A stretch of 64,000 bases of DNA from a virus: IMG/VR virus record IMGVR_UViG_3300025141_000020, positions 146,569-210,568 of that record; one strand, written 5' to 3'. Below the pieces are notes generated by a model that saw nothing but the letters and a program-made list of their open reading frames with translations, did not search any database and had not been told where the DNA came from. This document shows positions 32,863-41,660 of this stretch, piece after piece; position 1 is the first letter of the stretch, and the number at the start of each line of letters is the position of its first letter. Made by a program: the position numbers and the translations under genes.

Positions 32863-33171
32863 TTAACTAATGTAATATTTTAATTTTTCTTCGTATAAGT
32901 ATCCTGGTTGTACTCCCTGCATAGATTCTTGCACTTCACCATTTTTGATTATCGTTACGTTTGGAATCCCTCTTATACCATATCTTGCGGCTAATGATTG
33001 CATTTTATCAACATTAACTTTTAATATGTTATTTGGGTATTGTTCTTTTAATTTATCTATTGTTGGTGTTAACATCCTACATGGCCCACACCATGGAGCC
33101 CAGAAATCTACTAACACAACTTCTTCACTTTTTAGTTTTTGGTCAAAAACCTGTTCACTAATTATATCCAT
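32863..33171 (-). CDS. Thioredoxin
   Basis: 102 aa, a full thioredoxin fold: VVLVDFWAPWCGPCRMLTPT with the classic WCGPC site, VNVDKMQSLAARYGIRGIPN with the cis-Pro loop, and VTIIKNGEVQESMQGV. It reduces disulphides in the cytoplasm with thioredoxin reductase (not seen here). With the glutaredoxin at 15799 it is the second thiol-redox protein in the window, in a phage whose giant proteins are exceptionally rich in Cys. A weaker TAATAAATA box lies at 33211-33219. Confidence 0.93.
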   Translation of the reverse strand: MDIISEQVFDQKLKSEEVVLVDFWAPWCGPCRMLTPTIDKLKEQYPNNILKVNVDKMQSLAARYGIRGIPNVTIIKNGEVQESMQGVQPGYLYEEKLKYYIS

Positions 33172-33230
33172 TTGTTTTATTTTATATTAAAAATACTTAT
33201 TTTATTCATATAATAAATAGTCATAATATT

Positions 33231-33260
33231 TTGTTATGTCAACCCATTTAGTTATCTTTG
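33231..33260 (+). promoter_or_regulatory. Bacteroidota-type promoter of the first CAP-like gene
   Basis: TTG at 33231-33233, 19-base spacer, TATCTTTG at 33253-33260. Unlike the other CAP-gene promoters it is about 90 bases upstream of the ATG (33354), leaving a leader of nearly 90 bases. Confidence 0.75.
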
Positions 33261-33353
33261 TACTGTAAATAACTCTTATGATTGTAACAACAAAGATAGA
33301 TTTTACGTATATAATAATACCAACTAAATGTATGGTCTAACAAATAAAATTAA

Positions 33354-33830
33354 ATGAAAAAATTAACCACAATATTATTATTACTCCTTTCCATAATTTC
33401 TTATGGACAAAATAATGTAGATATGCAAGCGTTTAATAAAATAAATGAATATCGTATATCCAATGGGGTGTCTGCTATTGTCCTTGACAGTACTATATGG
33501 AAAGGGGTGAATTATCATAGTAACTATCTAATAGATAATGGTTATCCGTATAATTACCCATTAGATAATCCTCATGATGAACTGATTTTAGCTCGTCCTT
33601 CTGACAGATTATTTCAATATAATTTCGTTATGAATGGAGTTATTAGAGAGTGTATTACGGTATTTACCTGTGTTCCGGATATGGAATTAACAACGGATTG
33701 GGTTATTAAGAACTTTGATAAGTCCACTCCTCACAAAGAAGCTGTTTTAGACCCTAGGGTAATTAGGGGTGCAATTTCCTTAACTTTTTCTGGTGATTTA
33801 TGTTATGCTACATTAATTGTAGCAGAATAA
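33354..33830 (+). CDS. Secreted CAP-like protein, divergent copy
   Basis: 158 aa. Signal peptide MKKLTTILLLLLSIISYGQ, cut after SYGQ or nearby. The mature part aligns with the two downstream paralogues: FNKINEYRISNGVSAIVLDS, NYHSNYLIDNGYPYNYP, HDELILARPSDRLF, WVIKNFDKSTPHKEAVLD and RGAISLTFSGDLCYATLIV. This is the CAP/SCP (cysteine-rich secretory, PR-1) pattern with HxxY-type and PHK motifs. Several CAP-typical residues have changed, so it is probably the most divergent copy. It ends 3 bases before the convergent 528-aa gene. Confidence 0.8.
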   Translation: MKKLTTILLLLLSIISYGQNNVDMQAFNKINEYRISNGVSAIVLDSTIWKGVNYHSNYLIDNGYPYNYPLDNPHDELILARPSDRLFQYNFVMNGVIRECITVFTCVPDMELTTDWVIKNFDKSTPHKEAVLDPRVIRGAISLTFSGDLCYATLIVAE

Positions 33831-33833
33831 TAT

Positions 33834-35420
33834 CTATTTAGCAGCTGTTTTAGTAGTAATAGGGATACCACATTTATTTAATGTTAATAGTTTTGTGTTG
33901 GCTAAATCCCCTCTTTTCATTTTAATAGTAGGTTGTCCATCATAAACTTCCCCATTATAATTTTCTATAGTAACCCATGGAACATCACTATGACTACCCG
34001 AAAACCCTAAATTTAAATTTACATCCCCGTAAAATGCACAAGTATTATTAAAATTCGGAGGGGCAAACCCGGAAGGAGCGGGTGATACACCAAAACAAGG
34101 AGGTACTGATTCACCGGCGGACCCTACTTTTTTCATTACGACTAAAGCTTGCATTGAAAGTATTATCTCGTCCTCTGTTTCTGCCATTATTTGTGTAGCT
34201 TGTTCTGGGGTAACAGTAAATGTTACAGCTCTACTACCACCAAATTTACCATCATCTATACCGTCCCTATCTCTTGCGGCATATGTTGAAGCTAACATTT
34301 GTCTTGGTTTTAGGTCAAACTGATTTCTCCAATCAGGTATTTCTCCAATCATTTTTTCTCCCTCTTCATTAGTAAACTCCATAGGTTCTTGTGGACCATA
34401 ACGTATTGCCTTTCTTAACATTTTTCCTATGTCACTTTTCTTTAATACATATCCATTCTTGAGTTCAGTTCCAACATCATTTGCTGTTACGTATGCCGCA
34501 GGAAGGTCATAATATGGTATGGAATTAGCTGCTTCAGGGGTAAATACATCTAAAGCCCCATTATTTAGGTTTGCTATTCCTAAACTAACACCATTCATTT
34601 TAACATCAAAAATTGCTTCATCACAAAAATGATTATGTTGTCCTTTATTGGTATAGTATCCGATAGTACATTTTAGGTGTACTAAGCAGTCTTCTTCAAC
34701 TTCATAGATTTTTTCAATAAAAGAGAATACTAAAGTGATTATTAAAGCTTGTCCTTTTTTAGGTGCTTTAGAGTCTTCATTGTTATCATCTGTAGCTCCT
34801 CCAGTATCAATAATAAAACCTTCTGGATTTGTAGATAATTTACTAACATCTATTTTTTCCTCTTTAAACAATGGTATTATTGCCTCGATAAATCTCTTAG
34901 CTCTCCTAGTAGCTAAATCTTTGTTAGCTTCTATATTTTCACTTTTTTCGGTAAAAAAAGTTCCTGGGTATGAGCCTGCTTTTTTTAATTCTAACCATTT
35001 TTTCCAATCACCTTTATAACCATCTTTCGCCGCTAATTCTTCCCATCTTTCATCAGTAACCTCCACTAGTTTTTTATTGTCCTCACCTACGAAATCATTT
35101 CCTATTTCTGGTATCATAGGTTTCCTCCAGTAATTACTTGCTCCCGCTTTAACGTCAATAGAGTCTAACTGTAATTTACCGGCTTTTAGTAGGGCTGCGT
35201 GTTGGGTGTTACTATTAATTTCTTTGATAATACCTGCGACTACAGTGTTTATGAATGGTGAAGGGTCGTCCACACCTGTTGGGTAATTATATTCATACCT
35301 TAAGGGTATTTCTATATCTATATCGGAGACTAGTTTTCTTATATAAACCATTTCTTGTTCTCTAATAAGACCCATAATCTCTCTAGCTCTGTTAACCTCA
35401 GATAAAATATTCTTTTTCAT
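33834..35420 (-). CDS. Leader-bearing virion-type protein
   Basis: 528 aa. Starts MKKNILSEVNRAREIMGLIR followed by EQEM: the REIMGL leader with LIREQ as the putative processing site at residue about 21-22. The rest is mainly beta (DIDIEIPLRYEYNY, QALIITLVFSFIEKIYEVEE, SRAVTFTVTPEQATQIM) with a late Cys/Pro loop (PPCFGVSPAPSGFAPPNF). No known enzyme motif. It may be a baseplate or internal protein. The box at 35425-35432 lies 4 bases before the ATG. Confidence 0.78.
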   Translation of the reverse strand: MKKNILSEVNRAREIMGLIREQEMVYIRKLVSDIDIEIPLRYEYNYPTGVDDPSPFINTVVAGIIKEINSNTQHAALLKAGKLQLDSIDVKAGASNYWRKPMIPEIGNDFVGEDNKKLVEVTDERWEELAAKDGYKGDWKKWLELKKAGSYPGTFFTEKSENIEANKDLATRRAKRFIEAIIPLFKEEKIDVSKLSTNPEGFIIDTGGATDDNNEDSKAPKKGQALIITLVFSFIEKIYEVEEDCLVHLKCTIGYYTNKGQHNHFCDEAIFDVKMNGVSLGIANLNNGALDVFTPEAANSIPYYDLPAAYVTANDVGTELKNGYVLKKSDIGKMLRKAIRYGPQEPMEFTNEEGEKMIGEIPDWRNQFDLKPRQMLASTYAARDRDGIDDGKFGGSRAVTFTVTPEQATQIMAETEDEIILSMQALVVMKKVGSAGESVPPCFGVSPAPSGFAPPNFNNTCAFYGDVNLNLGFSGSHSDVPWVTIENYNGEVYDGQPTIKMKRGDLANTKLLTLNKCGIPITTKTAAK

Positions 35421-35424
35421 ATAT

Positions 35425-35432
35425 TATAAATA
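35425..35432 (-). promoter_or_regulatory. Repeated upstream box (sense TATTTATA)
   Basis: TATAAATA on the plus strand, 4 bases before the 528-aa gene ATG. Back-to-back with the host-type promoter region of the CAP gene starting at 35514. Confidence 0.55.
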
Positions 35433-35435
35433 GTA

Positions 35436-35513
35436 GAAACATTAGTTAAGTTATACCGTATAATATAATACAATTAACTTGGTCGTTTAACTTAAATTTA
35501 TTATCTTTGTAGT
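35436..35513 (+). repeat. Promoter-region repeat, copy 1
   Basis: A block of about 78 bases from GAAACATTAG to the CAP gene start is repeated at 36050-36127 with few changes, including the -33 TTG and the spacer. The two CAP genes were duplicated together with their regulatory region. Confidence 0.9.
35479..35509 (+). promoter_or_regulatory. Bacteroidota-type promoter giving a near-leaderless mRNA
   Basis: TTG at 35479-35481, 20-base spacer, TATCTTTG at 35502-35509; ATG at 35514. Confidence 0.8.
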
Positions 35514-36041
35514 ATGAAAAAATTAATCACAGTATTATTATTATTCCTTTCCATATTTTCTTATGGTCAAACTAAGTTAGATTTACTTATTTTCGAAAAA
35601 GTGAATAACTATCGTACACAAAATGGTTTATCTCCGTGGGCATGGGATAATAGGGTTTTCGTGGTGGCTGAAAAACACAATAATTATCAACTAAGTGTAA
35701 GTGATATTTCACATGACGAATTAGTTGATGTTGTAGGTCATGAAGAAATTAATAGGTTAGCTCATCGTTTTGACGCTATTTTTACTAATTGGTTACGTTG
35801 TGGGGAAAATATTGCTGTTGTAAACACATCTGATATGACATTAGAAAAAATTGCTAATACAACATTAGAAATGTGGATTGATTCCCCACCGCATAATAAA
35901 ATACTTTTGTCTGCAACTAAATATTGTGGTGGAGCTATAAGCTCTCACCACAGTACAACCTGGTCACGTTCTAAATATGCTTCTCACAATAGTTGGGTGT
36001 ACGTTACCTTAAATTTGTATGGTGGTTCTATATATAACTAA
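35514..36041 (+). CDS. Secreted CAP-domain protein
   Basis: 175 aa. Signal peptide MKKLITVLLLFLSIFSYGQ. The mature CAP domain shows FEKVNNYRTQNGLSPWAWDN, AEKHNNYQLSVSDISHDE, GHEEINRLAHRFD, CGENIAVVNTSD and TTLEMWIDSPPHNKIL, the order of conserved elements in bacterial CAP proteins (H...E...GENIA...W..SPPH). Such proteins bind lipids or metals or act as secreted effectors; the bacterial ones are mostly uncharacterised. It has its own host-type promoter, so it is likely expressed early or throughout infection and acts in the periplasm or outside the cell. Confidence 0.88.
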   Translation: MKKLITVLLLFLSIFSYGQTKLDLLIFEKVNNYRTQNGLSPWAWDNRVFVVAEKHNNYQLSVSDISHDELVDVVGHEEINRLAHRFDAIFTNWLRCGENIAVVNTSDMTLEKIANTTLEMWIDSPPHNKILLSATKYCGGAISSHHSTTWSRSKYASHNSWVYVTLNLYGGSIYN

Positions 36042-36049
36042 TATATCTC

Positions 36050-36127
36050 GAAACATTAGTTAGATTATATCGTATAATATAATACAATTAACTTGGTCGT
36101 TTAACTTAAATTCCTTACCTTTACATT
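36050..36127 (+). repeat. Promoter-region repeat, copy 2
   Basis: Second copy of the block at 35436-35513. The spacer is unchanged, but the -7 box has drifted from TATCTTTG to TACCTTTA. Confidence 0.9.
36093..36123 (+). promoter_or_regulatory. Degenerate Bacteroidota-type promoter
   Basis: TTG at 36093-36095, 20-base spacer, TACCTTTA at 36116-36123 (last base differs from TAnnTTTG); ATG at 36128. Probably weaker than the copy at 35479. Confidence 0.65.
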
Positions 36128-36655
36128 ATGAAAAAATTACTCACAGTCTTATTAACTATTTTAACTTTCTGTTCATACGGACAACAACGTATTGTAGAAG
36201 CAGAAAAAATCATTTTTAGAATGGTAAACGAATATAGAGTGTCTCAAGGGTTAGACGCTGTTGTATGGTCTGAAGACGCGTATAATGCAGCGTATCACCA
36301 CTCATCTTATATGTCTAATAAAGGTGTCCCTTATGCACACACTGAAACTGTTGATGTGGATGGTCATGAGGAGATAAGTAACCCTCAGATGAGAATAGCG
36401 AAGTATTGTAGCCCTTCTTCTTGGGGTACGGAATGTATGGCGGGTCTTCCTTTATTATCGTGGACCGTAGAACCTTGGGATTTAGAGAAAGCGTGTCGTA
36501 CAGTAGTAAATAATTGGATTAATTCTCCCGGACACAAAAAAGCTATATTATATGATAAAGAAGGTAACGGTAACCTTAGTATTGGAGCTGTGAGCGTAAT
36601 TAAGTTAAATTATTGTGAGAGTTCAATCCCGGTATTAGTCTTGGTGAACAAATAA
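36128..36655 (+). CDS. Secreted CAP-domain protein
   Basis: 175 aa. Signal peptide MKKLLTVLLTILTFCSYGQ. CAP elements: FRMVNEYRVSQGLDAVVWSE, YNAAYHHSSYMSNKGVPYAH, DGHEEISNPQM, and VNNWINSPGHKKAILYD, the best SPGHK match of the three paralogues. Cys residues in YCSPSSWGTECMAG may form a disulphide. The three CAP genes share signal peptide and order but have diverged, which suggests selection for variation. It ends 11 bases before the convergent 945-aa gene. Confidence 0.88.
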   Translation: MKKLLTVLLTILTFCSYGQQRIVEAEKIIFRMVNEYRVSQGLDAVVWSEDAYNAAYHHSSYMSNKGVPYAHTETVDVDGHEEISNPQMRIAKYCSPSSWGTECMAGLPLLSWTVEPWDLEKACRTVVNNWINSPGHKKAILYDKEGNGNLSIGAVSVIKLNYCESSIPVLVLVNK

Positions 36656-36665
36656 ACCCCTTCCT

Positions 36666-39503
36666 TTATGCTGGTTTGGTTAGTTGCTGTGAGGCATCCT
36701 TACCACATTTAACATTTAATCCCCACGCTGTACCCCCTAATGGAGCTATTACCTGTAACCAAGCAGTATCTGTACCTTCAATTTTATTAAAGGTTATCTC
36801 ACCATTAGGTCCTATCATACCCTCATCAAAACCTAATGATTCCAGCTCTGCATTAAATTCTTTTGTTCCACCAATATTATTAGAAGCATACTTTCCTCCA
36901 GTACGTACATTCCACTCCCACTCCTTCTTAGATATGTTAGCGGATTTTATTAATTGTTCTATTCTGTTTTTATTAACATTTATTTCATTTAGTATAATCT
37001 TAAGTTCATTTTCTAAATCTTGTACTACCTTCTTTTTTCTATTCGCGATTTCATTTTCCTTCACTGGTATCTCCTCCTTCATGGCCTCCAATTCATTTTT
37101 CTGGTTCTTTAACTGTATCGCTTGTAGTTTTTTCATTGTGATAAAGAACTCTTTAAGGTCATCTTTTTTGAATCCCGTTTGTTTTTTGTTCCTGTTATCC
37201 ACCAATTTATTATAACCAGTGCTTTTCTGTACTTTCGACTTATTGTCATATGGGTAAAGTTTGAAAAAATTGGTAAACCACTTTTCATCTAGTTCTCCCG
37301 CTGCTTTTAAATTATAATAAGCATTGCCAAGGTATTGAGCTCTCTTGTATTCTTCTTGAGTTTCATTGCCTCCATCTCTCTTACGTACCAACTTGTCTGA
37401 CACATCATCATCTTTATGTACAAACCAGTAAACATTAGGTACGTTTCTGTTAGGGTAATCCAGATAGTGGGTGATATACGAGCCCCATTTCTTGCCATAT
37501 TTTTTATACTTTGAATCCCCGCCCAGACCTATAGGAATACTAAAACCATACTTTTCTATTTTCTCATTAATCTTTTCTATTGATAACTTTAGGTTTTCCT
37601 CTTCCTGCTCTAATTTAGCTGTTATTTTTGCTGCTTGCTCTTCTGTAGTTGAATCTATAATTGCTTGTGCTTCCGCGTTTTCAGTTTCTAACTTTTTCAC
37701 CTCCTCTTGTGCCTTTTTTAATTTTGGTTTGACTAGGTCTAACTCTTCTTGAGACATTTTTTTAAATAAGTTTGAGACAAACCCTTCCTCCCCAGTATCT
37801 GGGTTTGAACTAACGTATTCTTTGTCATCATAAGTTAAAATAAACTTATCGGGAACAGTATACGCGTCAAACTGTAAAGTTATCTTTCCTACTCCAGCTC
37901 CTAAAGGTAATTCCATTCCATCACCTGGATATATTTTATACTCAGGACCTTGGGCTTGCCCTCCTTCTTCTGGTTTAAACTTTTTCTTACAAAAAGCTGG
38001 TAACGCTTCTAATACTTCTTGAATACCTGTGGCTTTAAAGGAGATGTTCATCTTTTGTGCTTTAGTATAATCATCGTGGTCAGCTCCTTTGTTTCGGTCC
38101 CAGGGTACAGTTCCTAAAGTAAGAATGGGTTTTGGGATAGTAACATTATCAATACCAGCCTGGGCTAATGCATTTTCTAAATATGTCTTTACTGCTTCTG
38201 TTCGTTTTTCCGCTAACCACATATTTCTTTCTTTTGCGTCTTTAGTCTCCCAGCCAGGCATTCCCATTTCTTTTGCTTTCTCATCTTGGATTGGTACAAG
38301 TGAGGCTCCACCTTCTAGTACAATCTCAAATGTTATGCCTTTTAAATCAGGAACACTAAAAAAAGTTACCATTCTTTTTGCTAGGTCTTCGACCGCGTCT
38401 AGAGACTTATCTTTTAGTTCATATACTGCCGATGCGAATTTTTGTCCTATATTAATTGGCGGTAACTCGGTTTTTATTATATCAACTATTCTTTGCTTTT
38501 TACCGTTTCTAATAACAACATCACCCTTTTGGTCTTGTTGTTCCATAAGAGGTTTTAAACCCATTATTTCACGTACTCTATTAATTTCATTTAAATAGTG
38601 ACTTTCTTCTACTTTGTATGCTTCATTTATTTCTACGTACTTTCCGTCTTTAACTAGATAAAGTATTTTATTCTTATTATTTCGGTAATATTTACCTTCC
38701 TCTGCGTTAGATACACTAGGTGTAGCTCCGAATGGGTTTTCTTTAGTCCCTTTTTCTTCCTCTCCTGTACGTACATTTTCTCCTGCTCCTATTGTGTCAT
38801 CTTTGTCAGACTCGTCTGAGTCAGACGTGGATTTTACATTGGCCTTATCATACTTTTCTCTTTCCTCCTTGGATTGATTCTTTTTTCTCACTTCGTCACA
38901 CCACTTCCATATATCCGCTTCGGTTTCTTTATCATATGGATTTTTCGGGTTATCCCCAGGAGTGTACATATGGTTCGCGTCCTTTGCCCATGGACATACT
39001 TTATCTCCTCCCCTCAGTGCTAACTGCTCTTGTTTCAATTTAGATAGGGTGCTGCCTAAGTTTTGGTCTAGGTTATATTTCTCTCCTTCGTCAAAATTCC
39101 CTGAAAGAACTAATAAATCTACAAATTTTTCGGGTTTATTCTCATTATCAGAATCTTTAAATGCAATTTGTGTTAAAGTATCTAATTCATCTAGACCCAT
39201 ATATCTTGCCTCACCCGTCAAATACTTTATTACACTGGATTCATCGACAAATATTCTATCCAACTTATTAACTAATTTCGCGAACATCCTAAGTTCATCG
39301 TCTCCAAATACTGGAGGTGTCTTCTTTCTATCACTATCCTGTATCCAAGCACTAGTTTTTCTCCATTCCACACCAGATTTAAGTATGTTATAGATATCCT
39401 CTCTTCTTTTCTTGCCACCCCATAATCTGCCCCACCAATCTTCATTCAAAAGGCCCATTATTTCTTTGGTTCTATTAATTTCTGTTAAAATTTGTTTTTT
39501 CAT
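36666..39503 (-). CDS. Large leader-bearing protein with second internal leader and OmpA-like segment
   Basis: 945 aa. It starts MKKQILTEINRTKEIMGLLN with ED following: a REIMGL-type leader. A second, equally clear leader (SHYLNEINRVREIMGLKPLM then EQ) appears at residues about 301-322, as if two leader proteins had fused. Residues about 365-500 resemble an OmpA-like peptidoglycan-binding domain (FEIVLEGGASLVPIQDEK, WLAEKRTEAVKTYLENAL, TLGTVPWDRNKGADHDD). A long coiled coil follows (residues 590-660, and again near 790-860). The C-terminus carries KCGKDASQQLTKPA. Role: probable internal or tail-associated virion protein that contacts the cell wall (inference). Confidence 0.8.
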   Translation of the reverse strand: MKKQILTEINRTKEIMGLLNEDWWGRLWGGKKRREDIYNILKSGVEWRKTSAWIQDSDRKKTPPVFGDDELRMFAKLVNKLDRIFVDESSVIKYLTGEARYMGLDELDTLTQIAFKDSDNENKPEKFVDLLVLSGNFDEGEKYNLDQNLGSTLSKLKQEQLALRGGDKVCPWAKDANHMYTPGDNPKNPYDKETEADIWKWCDEVRKKNQSKEEREKYDKANVKSTSDSDESDKDDTIGAGENVRTGEEEKGTKENPFGATPSVSNAEEGKYYRNNKNKILYLVKDGKYVEINEAYKVEESHYLNEINRVREIMGLKPLMEQQDQKGDVVIRNGKKQRIVDIIKTELPPINIGQKFASAVYELKDKSLDAVEDLAKRMVTFFSVPDLKGITFEIVLEGGASLVPIQDEKAKEMGMPGWETKDAKERNMWLAEKRTEAVKTYLENALAQAGIDNVTIPKPILTLGTVPWDRNKGADHDDYTKAQKMNISFKATGIQEVLEALPAFCKKKFKPEEGGQAQGPEYKIYPGDGMELPLGAGVGKITLQFDAYTVPDKFILTYDDKEYVSSNPDTGEEGFVSNLFKKMSQEELDLVKPKLKKAQEEVKKLETENAEAQAIIDSTTEEQAAKITAKLEQEEENLKLSIEKINEKIEKYGFSIPIGLGGDSKYKKYGKKWGSYITHYLDYPNRNVPNVYWFVHKDDDVSDKLVRKRDGGNETQEEYKRAQYLGNAYYNLKAAGELDEKWFTNFFKLYPYDNKSKVQKSTGYNKLVDNRNKKQTGFKKDDLKEFFITMKKLQAIQLKNQKNELEAMKEEIPVKENEIANRKKKVVQDLENELKIILNEINVNKNRIEQLIKSANISKKEWEWNVRTGGKYASNNIGGTKEFNAELESLGFDEGMIGPNGEITFNKIEGTDTAWLQVIAPLGGTAWGLNVKCGKDASQQLTKPA

Positions 39504-39513
39504 GGTTTTTATT

Positions 39514-39996
39514 TTAATTCCACATTACTGTTATAGTTTTATCGTCTAAATCAACGTGTAGGTTTGTAGGTAATATAGTGTGGTATCTTTCATTATCTTT
39601 TTCATCATAATAATACCACATATCTGGGTCATCACTTTTAAATCCACCCATGTCATCTACATTTAATTCAATTTCTTTTTCCACCTCTACCTTAGTGTAG
39701 TCTTCGTCATAAATCTCAATCGCTCCTTTTATCACTACACTAGTCGTGTAAATGCTTATATCTTTAATACCCCAACTTCTTACGTCTAAATCAAACCTCC
39801 AATTTACAACACAATCTAGATATGATATGTCCATATCTCGGTCTTTATATTCCGGGAAATAGTTTTGTAGTCCAGAAAAATCTATATCATCTACTTGTGT
39901 GCTAAATGAGTTTGGGTCGTCGTCCCATTGTTCTGTTATAACCTTATCTATTATTTTAACTAATTGGTCTTGTTTAAGTGATATTTTTTTTCTCAT
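39514..39996 (-). CDS. Leader-bearing acidic protein
   Basis: 160 aa from the ATG at 39996. The frame is open to an ATG at 40047, but the leader MRKKISLKQDQLVKIIDKVI followed by TEQ begins at 39996, as in the other members. The rest is acidic and beta-rich (SIYTTSVVIKGAIEIYDEDY, LHVDLDDKTITVMWN). No known family. Candidate internal virion protein, 10 bases upstream of the 945-aa gene in the same unit. Confidence 0.75.
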   Translation of the reverse strand: MRKKISLKQDQLVKIIDKVITEQWDDDPNSFSTQVDDIDFSGLQNYFPEYKDRDMDISYLDCVVNWRFDLDVRSWGIKDISIYTTSVVIKGAIEIYDEDYTKVEVEKEIELNVDDMGGFKSDDPDMWYYYDEKDNERYHTILPTNLHVDLDDKTITVMWN

Positions 39997-40052
39997 AGTA
40001 TTAAAAGCTAATTTGCTGGCTTGCTTGCATATAATAAATATAAGCATTATAC

Positions 40053-40060
40053 TATAAATA
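40053..40060 (-). promoter_or_regulatory. Repeated upstream box (sense TATTTATA)
   Basis: TATAAATA on the plus strand, 56 bases upstream of the chosen ATG at 39996; a second near-copy (ATAATAAATA) lies at 40031-40040. Confidence 0.5.
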
Positions 40061-40087
40061 TTAATATATTTTTACTATAATTAATAT

Positions 40088-40429
40088 ATGAAAAATTTAA
40101 TTCTTTGTATGGTAGTTTTTGTAATCGCTCAGACTATGGTGTGGTTACAACTAAACGGACAATTTGTCTGGGAATCTTTTCGTAAATATGAATGGGTGTT
40201 AATTCTTTTCGGACTCCCAATTAGTTGGTTGTTTTTAGAAGCCACTAGACATGGTGTAACTGCTTTTGATGGGTTGCTTTGGCCCCAAAGATTTCTTGCT
40301 TTCGCTTGTGGAATTATTATTTTTAGTTTATTTACTTGGCTATTTAAAGGTGAAGGTATTAACACAAAAACAATGATTTCTCTTGGTTTGGCTAGTTGTT
40401 TAGTTTTAATACAAATTTTCTGGAAATAA
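40088..40429 (+). CDS. Small integral membrane protein
   Basis: 113 aa with four hydrophobic segments: LILCMVVFVIAQTMVWL, WVLILFGLPISWLFLEA, FLAFACGIIIFSLFTWLF and ISLGLASCLVLIQIFW. No signal peptide cleavage site. Family not recognised; similar four-helix proteins are common in large phages of marine bacteria but have no assigned role. No host-type promoter is seen upstream. It lies between two divergent units and may be expressed from the AT-rich gap at 40061-40087. Confidence 0.75.
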   Translation: MKNLILCMVVFVIAQTMVWLQLNGQFVWESFRKYEWVLILFGLPISWLFLEATRHGVTAFDGLLWPQRFLAFACGIIIFSLFTWLFKGEGINTKTMISLGLASCLVLIQIFWK

Positions 40430-40445
40430 ACTGTAACTACACTAG

Positions 40446-40453
40446 TATTTATA
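40446..40453 (+). promoter_or_regulatory. Repeated upstream box (sense TATTTATA), plus strand
   Basis: TATTTATA on the plus strand, 4 bases before the 400-aa gene ATG. The only exact plus-strand copy; it keeps the same orientation relative to its gene, which supports a directional signal. Confidence 0.6.
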
Positions 40454-40457
40454 TAAT

Positions 40458-41660
40458 ATGCAAACGACATTTAAAGACATATTATTAAAGGAAGATTATA
40501 CAGGTAATATGATTACCGGAGAATTAAGTAAAAAACTCGATAATACCCTTTTTACCCTTATTCATGTACTTGGTGGGTTCACCACCTCAGACGTTATTAA
40601 CTTTGCAAGAAACGCAAACTATAGAGAACGTAGACTATTAGATAAGATGGTTAATGACTTACCTTTATCGGATAGACCTTTTGATAAGGAGATGATTAAA
40701 AATTCTTCTAGATATCGAGCTTTAACGGTTTTTATTCAAGTTATAGGTGACTCTTCTAATGTTAATGAATCGTATGTAATTAATAGAGATTTACCGGAAC
40801 ATATAGATAATCAATTATATTTTCTATCACACTATATAGGTGGATTTACCACAATGGATGTTGGTCGTTTTGTTAACAACTCTACTCCTAAACAAATTAA
40901 AAGACTTGGTCTATTACTTAATAGGATTCCTTCAGACCAATATGAATTAATTCCTTTAGCTGGAATGTACAAATCTATATATGATAGTCCAGACTATCAA
41001 AAACTAATATCTTTAATTCTAGGTACCTTAACTGAAGATGTACAATATGACGCAGAGGGGTATCCCACCACAGACACTAACCCATATTTTACACAATACG
41101 TTACTCCTGAAATAAAAAAACAAATATTCGGTTATTGGGGCAAACATGGAATCTGTTATGATTGTTTAAAATATTTTGGTGTCGATGTGGAGGAGGAGGA
41201 TATGGAAGGTTATACTGATTTTAGAAATATTAGTGATATTGTATACCCACTATTAGTTATGGAGTATGGTGGTGGTCTAGAAAGCTCTGAGTTTGCAAAA
41301 GCTCCGTGGAAATACACTAATGAGATGGGTTTTAATAATCTAAAGTTTAAAGTAGAACCTATTAGGTTTGACTACATGTTTGATGAATCTGAAAATTTTG
41401 GTGAGCATGGTTACGCTTGTTGGGATATTAGGGTTCTTATAGATAAGGATGGTGACTTATTTACTGGTGAACAACCAGCATCATGGGATGAACCATTTAT
41501 ACAGTCTTTATTCCCAGAAAGTGCAAGAAACAAATTAAGTTCTTATAGAAACTATAATGATGACCAAATGGAAACTATAGAGGGACTTTGGGAGTACTAC
41601 CATGAAGAAGCTAGTGAATTATCCTCACAATTCTGTAGGGTTGAGGTTGTTTTGGTTTAA
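40458..41660 (+). CDS. Unknown protein with internal duplication
   Basis: 400 aa. N-terminus MQTTFKDILLKEDYTGN has an L-L-K-E-D that fits the leader end. Two related segments follow: LDNTLFTLIHVLGGFTTSDV and, about 95 residues later, IDNQLYFLSHYIGGFTTMDV, each leading into a helical stretch ending in ...P. The C-terminal 180 residues are acidic and aromatic (CYDCLKYFGVDVEEEDMEGY). It is preceded by the box at 40446, so it may belong to the late programme although on the plus strand. It overlaps the convergent 79-aa gene by 4 bases. Confidence 0.76.
   Translation: MQTTFKDILLKEDYTGNMITGELSKKLDNTLFTLIHVLGGFTTSDVINFARNANYRERRLLDKMVNDLPLSDRPFDKEMIKNSSRYRALTVFIQVIGDSSNVNESYVINRDLPEHIDNQLYFLSHYIGGFTTMDVGRFVNNSTPKQIKRLGLLLNRIPSDQYELIPLAGMYKSIYDSPDYQKLISLILGTLTEDVQYDAEGYPTTDTNPYFTQYVTPEIKKQIFGYWGKHGICYDCLKYFGVDVEEEDMEGYTDFRNISDIVYPLLVMEYGGGLESSEFAKAPWKYTNEMGFNNLKFKVEPIRFDYMFDESENFGEHGYACWDIRVLIDKDGDLFTGEQPASWDEPFIQSLFPESARNKLSSYRNYNDDQMETIEGLWEYYHEEASELSSQFCRVEVVLV

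Noticed and set aside
33278-33340. 20-codon ORF between the promoter at 33231 and the first CAP-like gene
   Set aside because: No coding features or conservation evidence; may be chance in an AT-rich leader.
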